Positions 1 to 5,777 of a stretch of DNA of 8,166 nt are shown here, piece after piece. The notes under the pieces were generated by a model. The model searched no databases. It was not told the DNA's origin and saw nothing but the letters and a program-made list of their open reading frames with translations. Every line of letters starts with the position of its first letter. Position 1 is the first letter of the stretch. The DNA lies in assembly GCA_016873525.1 (NCBI GenBank), contig VGXD01000085.1, positions 1 through 8,166 on the forward strand, written 5' to 3'. Source of the stretch: Nitrospira sp. (GTDB taxonomy: Bacteria > Nitrospirota > Nitrospiria > Nitrospirales > Nitrospiraceae). The translations under genes and the position numbers were made by a program.

Positions 1-177
1 ATGGCCTCTTATGCGGATCGGCGTAATACCACATTGAGTAGGTTCACATCCCATCCAGTGGACTGCGAACACCCGCCGGCCCGTCATTAGGCGAGCGAAG
101 AGCACCACTCCCTCTGCCCGTCAAGCACGGGTGGCGCCGATCTCCTTTCGCTTTCTTTCTTCTTTGTGTCAAGTCGC

Positions 178-334
178 CTCGGCTGGAAGGGATAGGCACG
201 ATAACTCAACCTAAGAGGGGTAGCCTGGCTGATCCCTAACTGCGCGCGTCCAACGAGGGCATTCTGAGGCCGCGCGTTGCGCGAGCACGGGGATTAGCCA
301 GGCCGCCCCGTCCCTCCACCCTTCGTCAGCCGAG
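178..334. ncRNA. Candidate structured RNA: rod-like double stem with internal bubble
   Basis: Two nested inverted repeats share one axis. The outer stem pairs 178-191 with 319-334: fourteen Watson-Crick pairs with a two-base bulge at 325-326. The inner stem pairs 217-221 with 305-309 and, past one mismatch, 223-237 with 289-303; the latter is fifteen pairs with two G-U wobbles. Between the stems lies an asymmetric bubble (192-216 on one side, 310-318 on the other). The apical part is GC-alternating and can pair further (243-247 with 279-283). At about 157 nt, closing stem plus bubble plus terminal stem recalls 6S RNA, but I see no diagnostic 6S sequence and no clear promoter on either strand. 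It could instead be the phoB leader or the trailer of an upstream gene. The strand is not settled; the T-rich bases after 334 slightly favour plus. Confidence 0.35.
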
Positions 335-365
335 TTTCCGTTTCTCTTCGCCAGCCTCCCCGCTC

Positions 366-394
366 TTGACACCTTCCCCCCTTCCCTTTACGCT
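366..394 (+). promoter_or_regulatory. Possible promoter for the phoB-like gene
   Basis: A perfect -35-like hexamer TTGACA (366-371) is followed after 17 bp by TACGCT (389-394), a weak -10 with three of six consensus bases. Transcription would start near 400, only a few bases before the ATG at 403, giving an almost leaderless message. This agrees with the lack of any Shine-Dalgarno sequence before that ATG. The weak -10 keeps this tentative. Confidence 0.3.
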
Positions 395-402
395 GCCCGC
401 AG

Positions 403-1104
403 ATGGCAACCACGGCCAGCAAGAAAATCCTGATCGTCGAAGACGAGAAAGACATCCTCGACCTCGTCAACCTCTACCTCCAGAAAGAAGGCTACCGCAC
501 CTGCACCGCCATGACCGGCCTGGAGGGACTCACGCTGGCCAAATCCGAACATCCCGACCTGATCGTGCTGGACCTCATGCTCGCCGAGATGGACGGGCTG
601 GAGGTCTGCCGGAGGGTCCGGGCGGATCCGCAAACCGCCGTGCTCCCCATCATCATGCTCACCGCCAAGGCCGAAGAGTCGGACACAATCGTCGGGCTGG
701 AGGTCGGCGCGGACGACTACGTCACCAAGCCCTTCAGCCCCAAAGCCCTGGTGGCGCGGGTCAAGGCCCTGCTCCGACGGGTCGAACGCCAGCAGGGAGA
801 GAGTCCACGCTACACCTACGGCCCGCTGGTTCTGGATGTGGCGCGGCATGAGGTGACGGACAAGGGACGCGAGGTGCCGTTGACCGCGAAAGAATTCGGG
901 TTGCTGGAACACCTGCTCCAACATCCCGGCCGCGTCATGACCCGCGACGTGCTGCTGAACGCCGTCTGGGGCTACGACTATTTCGGCACCACCCGCACGG
1001 TCGATGTGCACGTTCGCCGGCTGAAGCAAAAGTTGCCCTGTCTGGACGACGCCATCCTGTCGGTCAAGTCGCTGGGATACAAACTCAAAGAACGTGACGG
1101 GTGA
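403..1104 (+). CDS. phoB: OmpR/PhoB-family response regulator
   Basis: DNA-binding response regulator of a two-component system, 233 aa, full length for the OmpR/PhoB family. The N-terminal receiver domain (about 8-125) has the acidic pair E13-D14, phospho-acceptor D57 (in VLDLML), switch T87 and K109 (in VTKPF). The C-terminal winged-helix domain (about 138-230) has the family's typical recognition region (TRTVDVHVRRLKQKL) and ends with a wing hairpin around SLGYKL. Phosphorylation by the partner kinase, encoded 77 bp downstream on the same strand, should turn on DNA binding. Kinase type plus the nearby phosphate permease and DUF47 genes favour a phosphate-response (PhoB) role, but receiver-wHTH sequence alone does not identify the signal. 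The ATG at 403 lacks a Shine-Dalgarno sequence; it is chosen because the receiver begins a few residues later. The last codons and stop lie within the 7-bp repeat array. Confidence 0.85.
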   Translation: MATTASKKILIVEDEKDILDLVNLYLQKEGYRTCTAMTGLEGLTLAKSEHPDLIVLDLMLAEMDGLEVCRRVRADPQTAVLPIIMLTAKAEESDTIVGLEVGADDYVTKPFSPKALVARVKALLRRVERQQGESPRYTYGPLVLDVARHEVTDKGREVPLTAKEFGLLEHLLQHPGRVMTRDVLLNAVWGYDYFGTTRTVDVHVRRLKQKLPCLDDAILSVKSLGYKLKERDG

Positions 1105-1174
1105 CAGGTGACGGGTAACACTCTTTGTGTAACGTGCTCGCTCCTCCGCGTCACGCGTCACGCGTCACACGTCA
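1094..1174. repeat. Inverted arrays of 7-bp repeats between phoB and phoR
   Basis: Four tandem 7-bp units of the form GTGACGG (with variants) run from 1094 to 1121. Four units of the opposite orientation, consensus CGCGTCA, run from 1147 to 1174, the first three being identical. The two arrays are about 80% complementary over 28 bp, so the transcript can fold into a long imperfect hairpin around a 25-nt loop. The loop boundary also holds a small ACAC-TCTTT-GTGT hairpin. The left array starts inside the last codons of the response-regulator gene and supplies its TGA stop. The right array ends 7 nt before the kinase ATG at 1182. The period is 7, not the 11 bp of a PhoB box. A similar array precedes pit. 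Confidence 0.75.
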
Positions 1175-1181
1175 CTGCTTT

Positions 1182-2714
1182 ATGACATTATCCATCCGCT
1201 GGAAAGTCGCCCTCGGCACCCTCCTGGCCGTGACGTTGGGCTTGGCCTTGGCCGGCTGGCTGGTCCTCCGGTCGATCGAACAACTCGAATTCGCCCACCT
1301 CACCGAGGCCTTGGAAACACGCACCGGCCTGGCCGTCTACGCCTTGCAAGAGCCCCTGCGCCACCAGTCCCCTGAGGCGCCCAGCCTGTCCGCTGAACGC
1401 CTGTCCCTCCTCCAGGCAATGGCCCAGGAGCTGAGCCGCCACGCCCTCGCACGGGTCACCGTAATCGATCCCAACGGGCGAGTCTTGGCCGACAGCGCCA
1501 CGCCGAACGAATCCGTGCCGATGCTGGACAACCACGGCGCCCGCCCCGAAGTCGTCCAAGCCCTGGCCACAGGCCGAGGGACCGACATCCGGCTCAGCGA
1601 GACCACGGGGCAACGCCTGTTCTACCTGGCCCTCTCCCTGACCGAACCGGACAGGCATCCGATCGGCGTGGTGCGCCTGGCCCTGCCGCTGACCGCGCTC
1701 GAAGCCAGAATCCGCGCCCTCCACTACACGCTGGGCCTGGCCTTCGGGGTGGCCTTCGCCGTGTCGGTCGCCGTGAGCGTTTTGCTGGCCAGGGGCTTGA
1801 CCAAACCGCTTTCGGACATGGCCGCCGTGGCCCGGCAACTGGCCGACGGCGCCCTCGGCCAACGCATCCGCACGACCGCCCGCGACGAGGTCGGCGTCCT
1901 GGCCGCCACCCTCAACCAGATGGCGGACCAGCTCGACCGAGACTTCACGGCGCTCCGGCAACTGGGACAAGTCCGGAAGGACTTCGTCGCCAACGTCTCC
2001 CACGAACTGCGCACCCCCCTGACCTCGATCAAGGGCTATGTCGAAGCGCTGCTGGACGGCGCAAAGGACGACCCGGAAGAAGCCAAGCGGTTTTTGACGA
2101 TCATCCTGAAGCAAAGCGACCGGCTCAACTTGATTCTGGAGGACTTGCTCCAACTCTCGCAGATCGAGTCCGGCCAGGTCCTCTTCAAACGCGACGCGAT
2201 CCGGCTCCAGGCCGTGGTGGACCGAGCCCTGGCCCTCATCAAGCCGCTGGCAGAGAAAAAGGGCCATGCCGTGACGGTGGCGCTGCCTGCCGATCTGCCG
2301 CCCCTGCTCGGCGATGACGAGCGGTTGGGGCAGGTCTTGATCAACCTCCTGGACAACGCGGTGAAATACACCCCGCCGAACGGAGTCATTCACATCGCGG
2401 GCCGCGTCGTCGAAGGCCGGGATCGCCGAGAGGTGGAATTGACGGTGAGCGATACGGGGCTGGGTATTCCCGAAGCGGACCGGCCCCGCGTGTTCGAACG
2501 GTTTTATCGGGTGGACAAGGCCAGGTCACGGGAACTGGGCGGCACAGGCCTCGGGCTGGCGATCGTCAAACACATCGTGGAAGGCCATGGGGGGCAGGTC
2601 TGGGTGGAAGGGAACGAACCGGCCGGCAGCCGCTTTGTGGTCAGACTCCCCGCCGCATCCTCGACAGACCGCGACGAGGCCGAGAGCAACCAATCCCAAA
2701 ACCATCAGGCGTAA
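1182..2714 (+). CDS. phoR: PhoR-type membrane sensor histidine kinase
   Basis: Membrane histidine kinase of 510 aa, partner of the upstream response regulator. Order of parts: a transmembrane helix (about 7-29); a periplasmic domain (about 30-180) with the PhoR-like features IDPNGRVLADS (about 95-105) and DNHGARPEV (116-124); a second helix (about 182-203); HAMP (about 204-255); a DHp domain with phospho-acceptor H274 in SHELRTP; and a HATPase_c domain with N-box N388/N392, G1 box DTGLGIP (from 424), F-box FERFYR (from 438) and G2 box GGTGLGLAI (from 453). There is no cytoplasmic PAS domain between HAMP and DHp, unlike Bacillus PhoR. I chose ATG 1182 over an upstream in-frame TTG (1125), because that extension is encoded by the repeat array and the first helix follows this ATG directly. 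No Shine-Dalgarno is visible. Phosphate as signal is inferred from family and neighbours. Confidence 0.8.
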   Translation: MTLSIRWKVALGTLLAVTLGLALAGWLVLRSIEQLEFAHLTEALETRTGLAVYALQEPLRHQSPEAPSLSAERLSLLQAMAQELSRHALARVTVIDPNGRVLADSATPNESVPMLDNHGARPEVVQALATGRGTDIRLSETTGQRLFYLALSLTEPDRHPIGVVRLALPLTALEARIRALHYTLGLAFGVAFAVSVAVSVLLARGLTKPLSDMAAVARQLADGALGQRIRTTARDEVGVLAATLNQMADQLDRDFTALRQLGQVRKDFVANVSHELRTPLTSIKGYVEALLDGAKDDPEEAKRFLTIILKQSDRLNLILEDLLQLSQIESGQVLFKRDAIRLQAVVDRALALIKPLAEKKGHAVTVALPADLPPLLGDDERLGQVLINLLDNAVKYTPPNGVIHIAGRVVEGRDRREVELTVSDTGLGIPEADRPRVFERFYRVDKARSRELGGTGLGLAIVKHIVEGHGGQVWVEGNEPAGSRFVVRLPAASSTDRDEAESNQSQNHQA

Positions 2715-2740
2715 CCGTCATACCGCCGTCCGATTCTTCA

Positions 2741-2772
2741 GACTTTTCAACGTTCCGACTTTTTGACTTTCC
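2741..2772. repeat. Degenerate 8-bp repeats in the phoR/pit convergent gap
   Basis: The 58-bp gap between the converging kinase and permease genes contains GACTTTT-like units at 2741, 2757 and 2765, with a divergent 8-bp unit at 2749, giving a period of 8. I see no hairpin followed by a T-run on either strand, so it is not a standard intrinsic terminator despite its position where two transcripts meet. Confidence 0.4.
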
Positions 2773-3765
2773 TTAGACCAGCCGAGACAGTCCCGTATAG
2801 ATCAGCGCCGCCACCAAGGCCGCGCCGGGAAGCGTGAAGACCCAGGCATAGAGGATGCGGGCGGTCACGCCCCACCGGACCGCCGAGAACCGCTTGACGA
2901 CCCCCACCCCCATCACCGAGGACGTGATCGTGTGGGTGGTGCTGACCGGCAAGCCGATGTGCGCCGTCACCAACAAGACCGTCGCCGCGCTCGTCTCGGC
3001 CGCAAAGCCGTGGACCGGCTCCAGCGTCAGGATGCGCATCCCCAAGGTGCGCACGATCTTCCAGCCGCCCACGGCCGTGCCCAATCCCATCGCCAAGGCA
3101 CAGGCGACGATCACCCACTTCGGCACCTCGGCGCTGTCGATCTGCCCCGCCGACAGCAGGGCCAGCGTGATAATGCCCATCGCCTTTTGCGCGTCGTTCG
3201 CCCCGTGGCTGAAGGCCATAAAGCCGGCGGAGATAAGTTGCAGACGGCTGAACAACCGCGTGGCCAAGGGGCGCGGCGTCCGGAAAAACAGGTGGCTGAT
3301 CGCCACCATCATCACCAGCCCGATCAGGAAGCCGAACAGCGGCGACACGACCATCGCTTCCAGCACGGACCGCAAGCCCGTCAGCTTGACCACCTTCCAG
3401 CCTCCGTGCACCCAGGCCGCCCCGACCAGCCCTCCGATCAGCGCGTGGGACGAACTGGTGGGCAGACCCAGCATCAGCGTGAAGAAGTTCCAGATGATCG
3501 CCCCGCCCAACGCCGACGCGACCATCGTCTGCGTCACGGCGGCAGGGTCCACGATGCCGGAGCCGACCATTTTGGCGACGGCCGTCGACATGAACGCCCC
3601 GGCGACGTTCAAGACCCCGGCCATCAGGACCGCCACCAGCGGGCTCAACACCCGCGTGGACACCACGGTCGCGATCGCATTGGCGCTGTCGTGCCAGCCG
3701 TTTGAGAAGTCAAACAGCAAAGCCAGCACCACCACCAGCAGCAACATGCCATTCAAATCAAACAT
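2773..3765 (-). CDS. pit: PiT-family inorganic phosphate transporter
   Basis: Inner-membrane permease of the PiT (PF01384) family, 330 aa, predicted to bring in inorganic phosphate (as metal-phosphate, driven by the cation gradient in studied homologues). The protein is hydrophobic throughout and shows the family's internal duplication: FSNGWHDSANAIAT (20-33) matches SHGANDAQKAMG (186-197), and GLPTSSSHALIGG (100-112) matches GLPVSTTHTITSSVMG (271-286). Both conserved signatures are intact, so it is likely functional. It is somewhat shorter than E. coli PitA (about 500 aa) but in the normal range for compact bacterial members. It lies 91 bp downstream of the DUF47 gene on the same strand, the usual pit-accessory pairing, and converges on phoR. 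The ATG has no good Shine-Dalgarno; a 7-bp repeat array ends 8 nt before it. Sulfate or another oxyanion as substrate cannot be excluded, but phosphate is much more likely. Confidence 0.9.
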   Translation of the reverse strand: MFDLNGMLLLVVVLALLFDFSNGWHDSANAIATVVSTRVLSPLVAVLMAGVLNVAGAFMSTAVAKMVGSGIVDPAAVTQTMVASALGGAIIWNFFTLMLGLPTSSSHALIGGLVGAAWVHGGWKVVKLTGLRSVLEAMVVSPLFGFLIGLVMMVAISHLFFRTPRPLATRLFSRLQLISAGFMAFSHGANDAQKAMGIITLALLSAGQIDSAEVPKWVIVACALAMGLGTAVGGWKIVRTLGMRILTLEPVHGFAAETSAATVLLVTAHIGLPVSTTHTITSSVMGVGVVKRFSAVRWGVTARILYAWVFTLPGAALVAALIYTGLSRLV

Positions 3766-3773
3766 AGGGTCAC

Positions 3774-3808
3774 GTAATGGGTAATCGGTGTTGGGTGATG
3801 GGGAACGG
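3774..3808. repeat. 7-bp repeat array just upstream of pit
   Basis: Five tandem degenerate 7-bp units read on the plus strand as roughly GTRAYGG. They match the GTGACGG units between phoB and phoR in period and core. On the pit transcript the array lies in the leader between the DUF47 and pit genes and ends 8 nt before the pit ATG, in the place where a ribosome-binding site would be expected. Just beyond it is a perfect small hairpin, CGGAC-AATGA-GTCCG (3806-3820). Confidence 0.6.
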
Positions 3809-3856
3809 ACAATGAGTCCGGCGCAACGTTTTCAATAGGAGTCACGCATCATCGCC

Positions 3857-4474
3857 TTAGATGTGTTTCAGCGCGATGCGTTCGAGGATGTTCGCCACGT
3901 CTTCGCAGCGATCGGTCCCTTCCTCGAAGTTCTCGTAAATCTCTTTCCACTTGATCACGGTGATGGGGTCTTTTTCCTCATCGAACAGGGACGAAATGGC
4001 GTCCCGCGTCACGCGGTCCGCTTCGTTCTCGAGACTGTTGATCTTCACGCAACATTCGGTCATGTCCGTATGGGATTGCCCCAGGCGATCGATGCCGTCG
4101 CCCACGGCCACCGCCGACTGGTAGAGGATGTTGGCCAGTTTGATCGCGGGCTCCGTCGGCTTGGCCACCTTGAACACCACGAAGCGGTCCGCCACCGCCT
4201 CGACCAGGTCCAGAATATCGTCCATGGCGCTGGCCAATCCGTGGATGTCCTCCCGGTCGATCGGCGTAATGAAGGTCTGGTTGAGCTTCCGCACGATGTC
4301 GTGGGTAATGCCGTCTCCGATGTGTTCGACGTCGCTGATCCGGCCGGCCTGGGCCACCGGGTCCTGGAAATGTTCCATCATGTCCTTGAGCAGACGGCTC
4401 CCCTCGATCATGTTGTGGGCCGCCTTTCGGAACAGATCGAAAAACGCAATTTCTTTTGGAATCAAACCGAACAT
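3857..4474 (-). CDS. DUF47 / PhoU-like Pit accessory protein
   Basis: Cytoplasmic, mostly helical protein of 205 aa in the DUF47 (PF01865, TIGR00153) family, distant relatives of PhoU often encoded beside pit and thought to modulate phosphate uptake. Several [ED]xxxD motifs like those that bind metal in PhoU proteins are visible: E50-D54 (EHIGD), D85-D89 (DDILD), E149-D153 (ENEAD) and D188-D192 (DRCED). The length is normal for the family. The start is secure: a perfect AGGAGGT lies 7 nt before the ATG, the strongest ribosome-binding site in the window. It is 34 bp downstream of the fabH-like gene and 91 bp upstream of pit, all on one strand, so co-transcription is likely with pit and possible with fabH. 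The biochemical role of the family is not well established. Confidence 0.88.
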   Translation of the reverse strand: MFGLIPKEIAFFDLFRKAAHNMIEGSRLLKDMMEHFQDPVAQAGRISDVEHIGDGITHDIVRKLNQTFITPIDREDIHGLASAMDDILDLVEAVADRFVVFKVAKPTEPAIKLANILYQSAVAVGDGIDRLGQSHTDMTECCVKINSLENEADRVTRDAISSLFDEEKDPITVIKWKEIYENFEEGTDRCEDVANILERIALKHI

Positions 4475-4481
4475 GGATCAG

Positions 4482-4488
4482 ACCTCCT
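4482..4488 (-). promoter_or_regulatory. Strong Shine-Dalgarno of the DUF47 gene
   Basis: On the minus strand this reads AGGAGGT, fully complementary to the 16S rRNA 3' end, with a 7-nt spacer to the ATG at 4474. It fixes the start and contrasts with the lack of clear sites before the phoB, phoR and pit starts. Confidence 0.85.
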
Positions 4489-4508
4489 GTAACTGGCAGC
4501 CGGCAGGG

Positions 4509-5540
4509 TCATCCTCGCAACAACGCGGTCGCCCAGGTGAGCCCTCCGCCGAACGTTCCGAGCAGGACCAGATCGCCGGCGCCGATACGCCCCTCTCGAT
4601 AGGCCAAGTCCAAGGCGATCGGCAGCGAAGCCGACGACGTGTTGCCGGCCTGTTCGATCACCGAATAGAGCCGTTCCGGAGGCAGGCCCAGCCGCCGTCC
4701 GATGGCCGCCAGCAATCGCCCGTTGGCTTGGTGGAAGATCGCCTGCCGAAGGTCTCCCACCCCCAAGCCGAACTCTTTGAGAAGATCCGTCACCGCCTCG
4801 GCCACGCGCTTGACCGCCACGCGAAAGAGCGGCCCCCCCTGGAGACGAATCGTGTGCAGCCGATCCTGAACCGTCCGGCTGCTGGTCGGCAGTCGGGAGC
4901 CGCCGGCCGGCACCGTGATCAGCCCGTGACGAGCCCCATCCGCGTACAGACGGACGCCCACAATACCGCGCGGCCGCTCCGCTTCGACCTCCTCGCCCAC
5001 CAGCACGGCAGCCCCGGCCCCGTCGCCGAACAGGATCGCGGTTGACGCATCCTGCCGATTGAGAAACCGGGACTTGATCTCGGCCGCCACCACCAGGCAA
5101 CGGCGGGACTGCCCGCTTCGAATCAACCGATCCGCCATCGACAATCCATAGAGAAATCCCGAGCAGGAGGCCGCAATGTCGAACGCCGCCCCGCCCCGCG
5201 CTCCCAGACTCCGCTGCACATGGCAGGCGGTCGATGGAAAGGCCATGTCGGGGGACGTGGTGGACAAAACGATCGTATCGACCGACTCCGGGCTCAGTCC
5301 TGCCGCCTCGCAGGCGCGCCGGGCGGCCTCTTCCGCCAGGTGTGAGGTGGCCTGTTCTTCACCGGCCCAATGGCGAACCCGAATGCCGGTGAGGCGGTAC
5401 ACGGACTCAGGGTCCACCCCAAGCCCGAGGCCCACCTCCTCATTGCTCACCACCCGAGGCGGAAGATAGGACCCGGTCCCTACGATCTTGCTTCCTAGCA
5501 CAACCCTCCGCGCCATTCCGGCAACAGACCCTGGCACCAT
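4509..5540 (-). CDS. fabH: 3-oxoacyl-ACP synthase III (FabH-like)
   Basis: Beta-ketoacyl-ACP synthase III, which condenses an acyl-CoA primer with malonyl-ACP to start type II fatty acid synthesis. The 343-aa protein has the full Cys-His-Asn triad: C126 (DIAASCSGF), H270 (FHQANGR) and N300 (AGNTSSAS). It also has FGDGAGA (171-177) and the terminal GTFGGGLTW motif (328-336), all in E. coli FabH order. The N-terminus is longer than in E. coli. An internal ATG at 5516 (residue 9) is an equally credible start, since neither has a clear Shine-Dalgarno and homology begins near IVGTGSYLP (19-27). No other fab genes (plsX, fabD, fabG, acpP) are adjacent, so it may be a second KASIII or serve a specialised lipid or secondary product. 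It is first in a possible fabH-DUF47-pit transcript, behind a strong predicted promoter. Confidence 0.88.
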   Translation of the reverse strand: MVPGSVAGMARRVVLGSKIVGTGSYLPPRVVSNEEVGLGLGVDPESVYRLTGIRVRHWAGEEQATSHLAEEAARRACEAAGLSPESVDTIVLSTTSPDMAFPSTACHVQRSLGARGGAAFDIAASCSGFLYGLSMADRLIRSGQSRRCLVVAAEIKSRFLNRQDASTAILFGDGAGAAVLVGEEVEAERPRGIVGVRLYADGARHGLITVPAGGSRLPTSSRTVQDRLHTIRLQGGPLFRVAVKRVAEAVTDLLKEFGLGVGDLRQAIFHQANGRLLAAIGRRLGLPPERLYSVIEQAGNTSSASLPIALDLAYREGRIGAGDLVLLGTFGGGLTWATALLRG

Positions 5541-5626
5541 ACAGGGCGACTGTTACACTGGGCCGTCGCCCGTATTGCGCCGGCGTTACATTCGACGACT
5601 TGCCTCTCCGATCCCGTTGCGCGGCG

Positions 5627-5655
5627 ATTATAGGTGGCCCGGCGTCGAGCGTCAA
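5627..5655 (-). promoter_or_regulatory. Near-consensus sigma70-type promoter before fabH
   Basis: Read on the minus strand, TTGACG (5655-5650) is followed after exactly 17 bp by a perfect TATAAT (5632-5627), matching eleven of twelve consensus bases. Transcription should start near 5620, leaving a leader of about 80 nt before the ATG at 5540. The leader contains a 7-bp hairpin (see findings). This is the best promoter in the window. Confidence 0.65.
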
Positions 5656-5704
5656 TCGTCCTCATTGCATCCCCGCCTCATCGCCTGGGCCTGGCACCCC
5701 CGGA

Positions 5705-5733
5705 TTGCATTTTGGGCGAGGATTTGGTACGGT
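5705..5733 (+). promoter_or_regulatory. Possible promoter for the BamD-like gene
   Basis: TTGCAT (5705-5710) and TACGGT (5728-5733) are spaced by 17 bp, about 45 bp before the BamD-like start. Each hexamer departs from consensus, so the support is modest. A Shine-Dalgarno-like GGAGAGG follows at 5761-5767, 10 nt before the ATG. Confidence 0.25.
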
Positions 5734-5777
5734 AACCGGGTCTTACGGCCATTGCTCAAGGGAGAGGTCCAGACCTT

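Larger units (their letters stand above)
1..402. other. Upstream intergenic region, no recognisable gene
   Basis: I see no recognisable coding region here. Frame 1 from the window edge runs 29 codons to a TAG at 88-90. It could be the tail of a gene outside the window, but the peptide resembles nothing I know. A small hairpin at 117-131 (CCCGT, five-base loop, ACGGG) is followed by a pyrimidine-rich stretch (about 141-168) without a real T-run, so it is at best a weak terminator. The notable content is the nested inverted repeat at 178-334 and a possible promoter at 366-394, both listed separately. Confidence 0.6.

Noticed and set aside
1..90. 29-codon open frame at the left edge
   Set aside because: Too short and unlike any known protein; could be a gene tail but cannot be supported.
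388..1161. Long open frames opposite the response regulator, kinase and pit genes (for example 388-1161 minus, 1188-2393 minus, 2855-3784 plus)
   Set aside because: They are antisense shadows expected in GC-rich coding DNA; their translations are biased and match no family, while the opposite strand encodes clear conserved proteins.
1094..1174. The 7-bp direct repeats as a PhoB binding box
   Set aside because: Known Pho boxes are 7-bp repeats separated by 4-bp AT-rich spacers (11-bp period, CTGTCAT-like). These units are contiguous (period 7), GC-rich, and lie downstream of the regulator gene.
1094..1174. CRISPR-like array
   Set aside because: Units are 7 bp without spacers, far below CRISPR repeat and spacer sizes.
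1125..1181. TTG at 1125 as kinase start
   Set aside because: The added 19 residues are encoded by the repeat array and have no domain character; the ATG at 1182 places the first membrane helix right after the start.
2715..2772. Bidirectional terminator between phoR and pit
   Set aside because: There are T-runs, but no stable stem precedes them on either strand.
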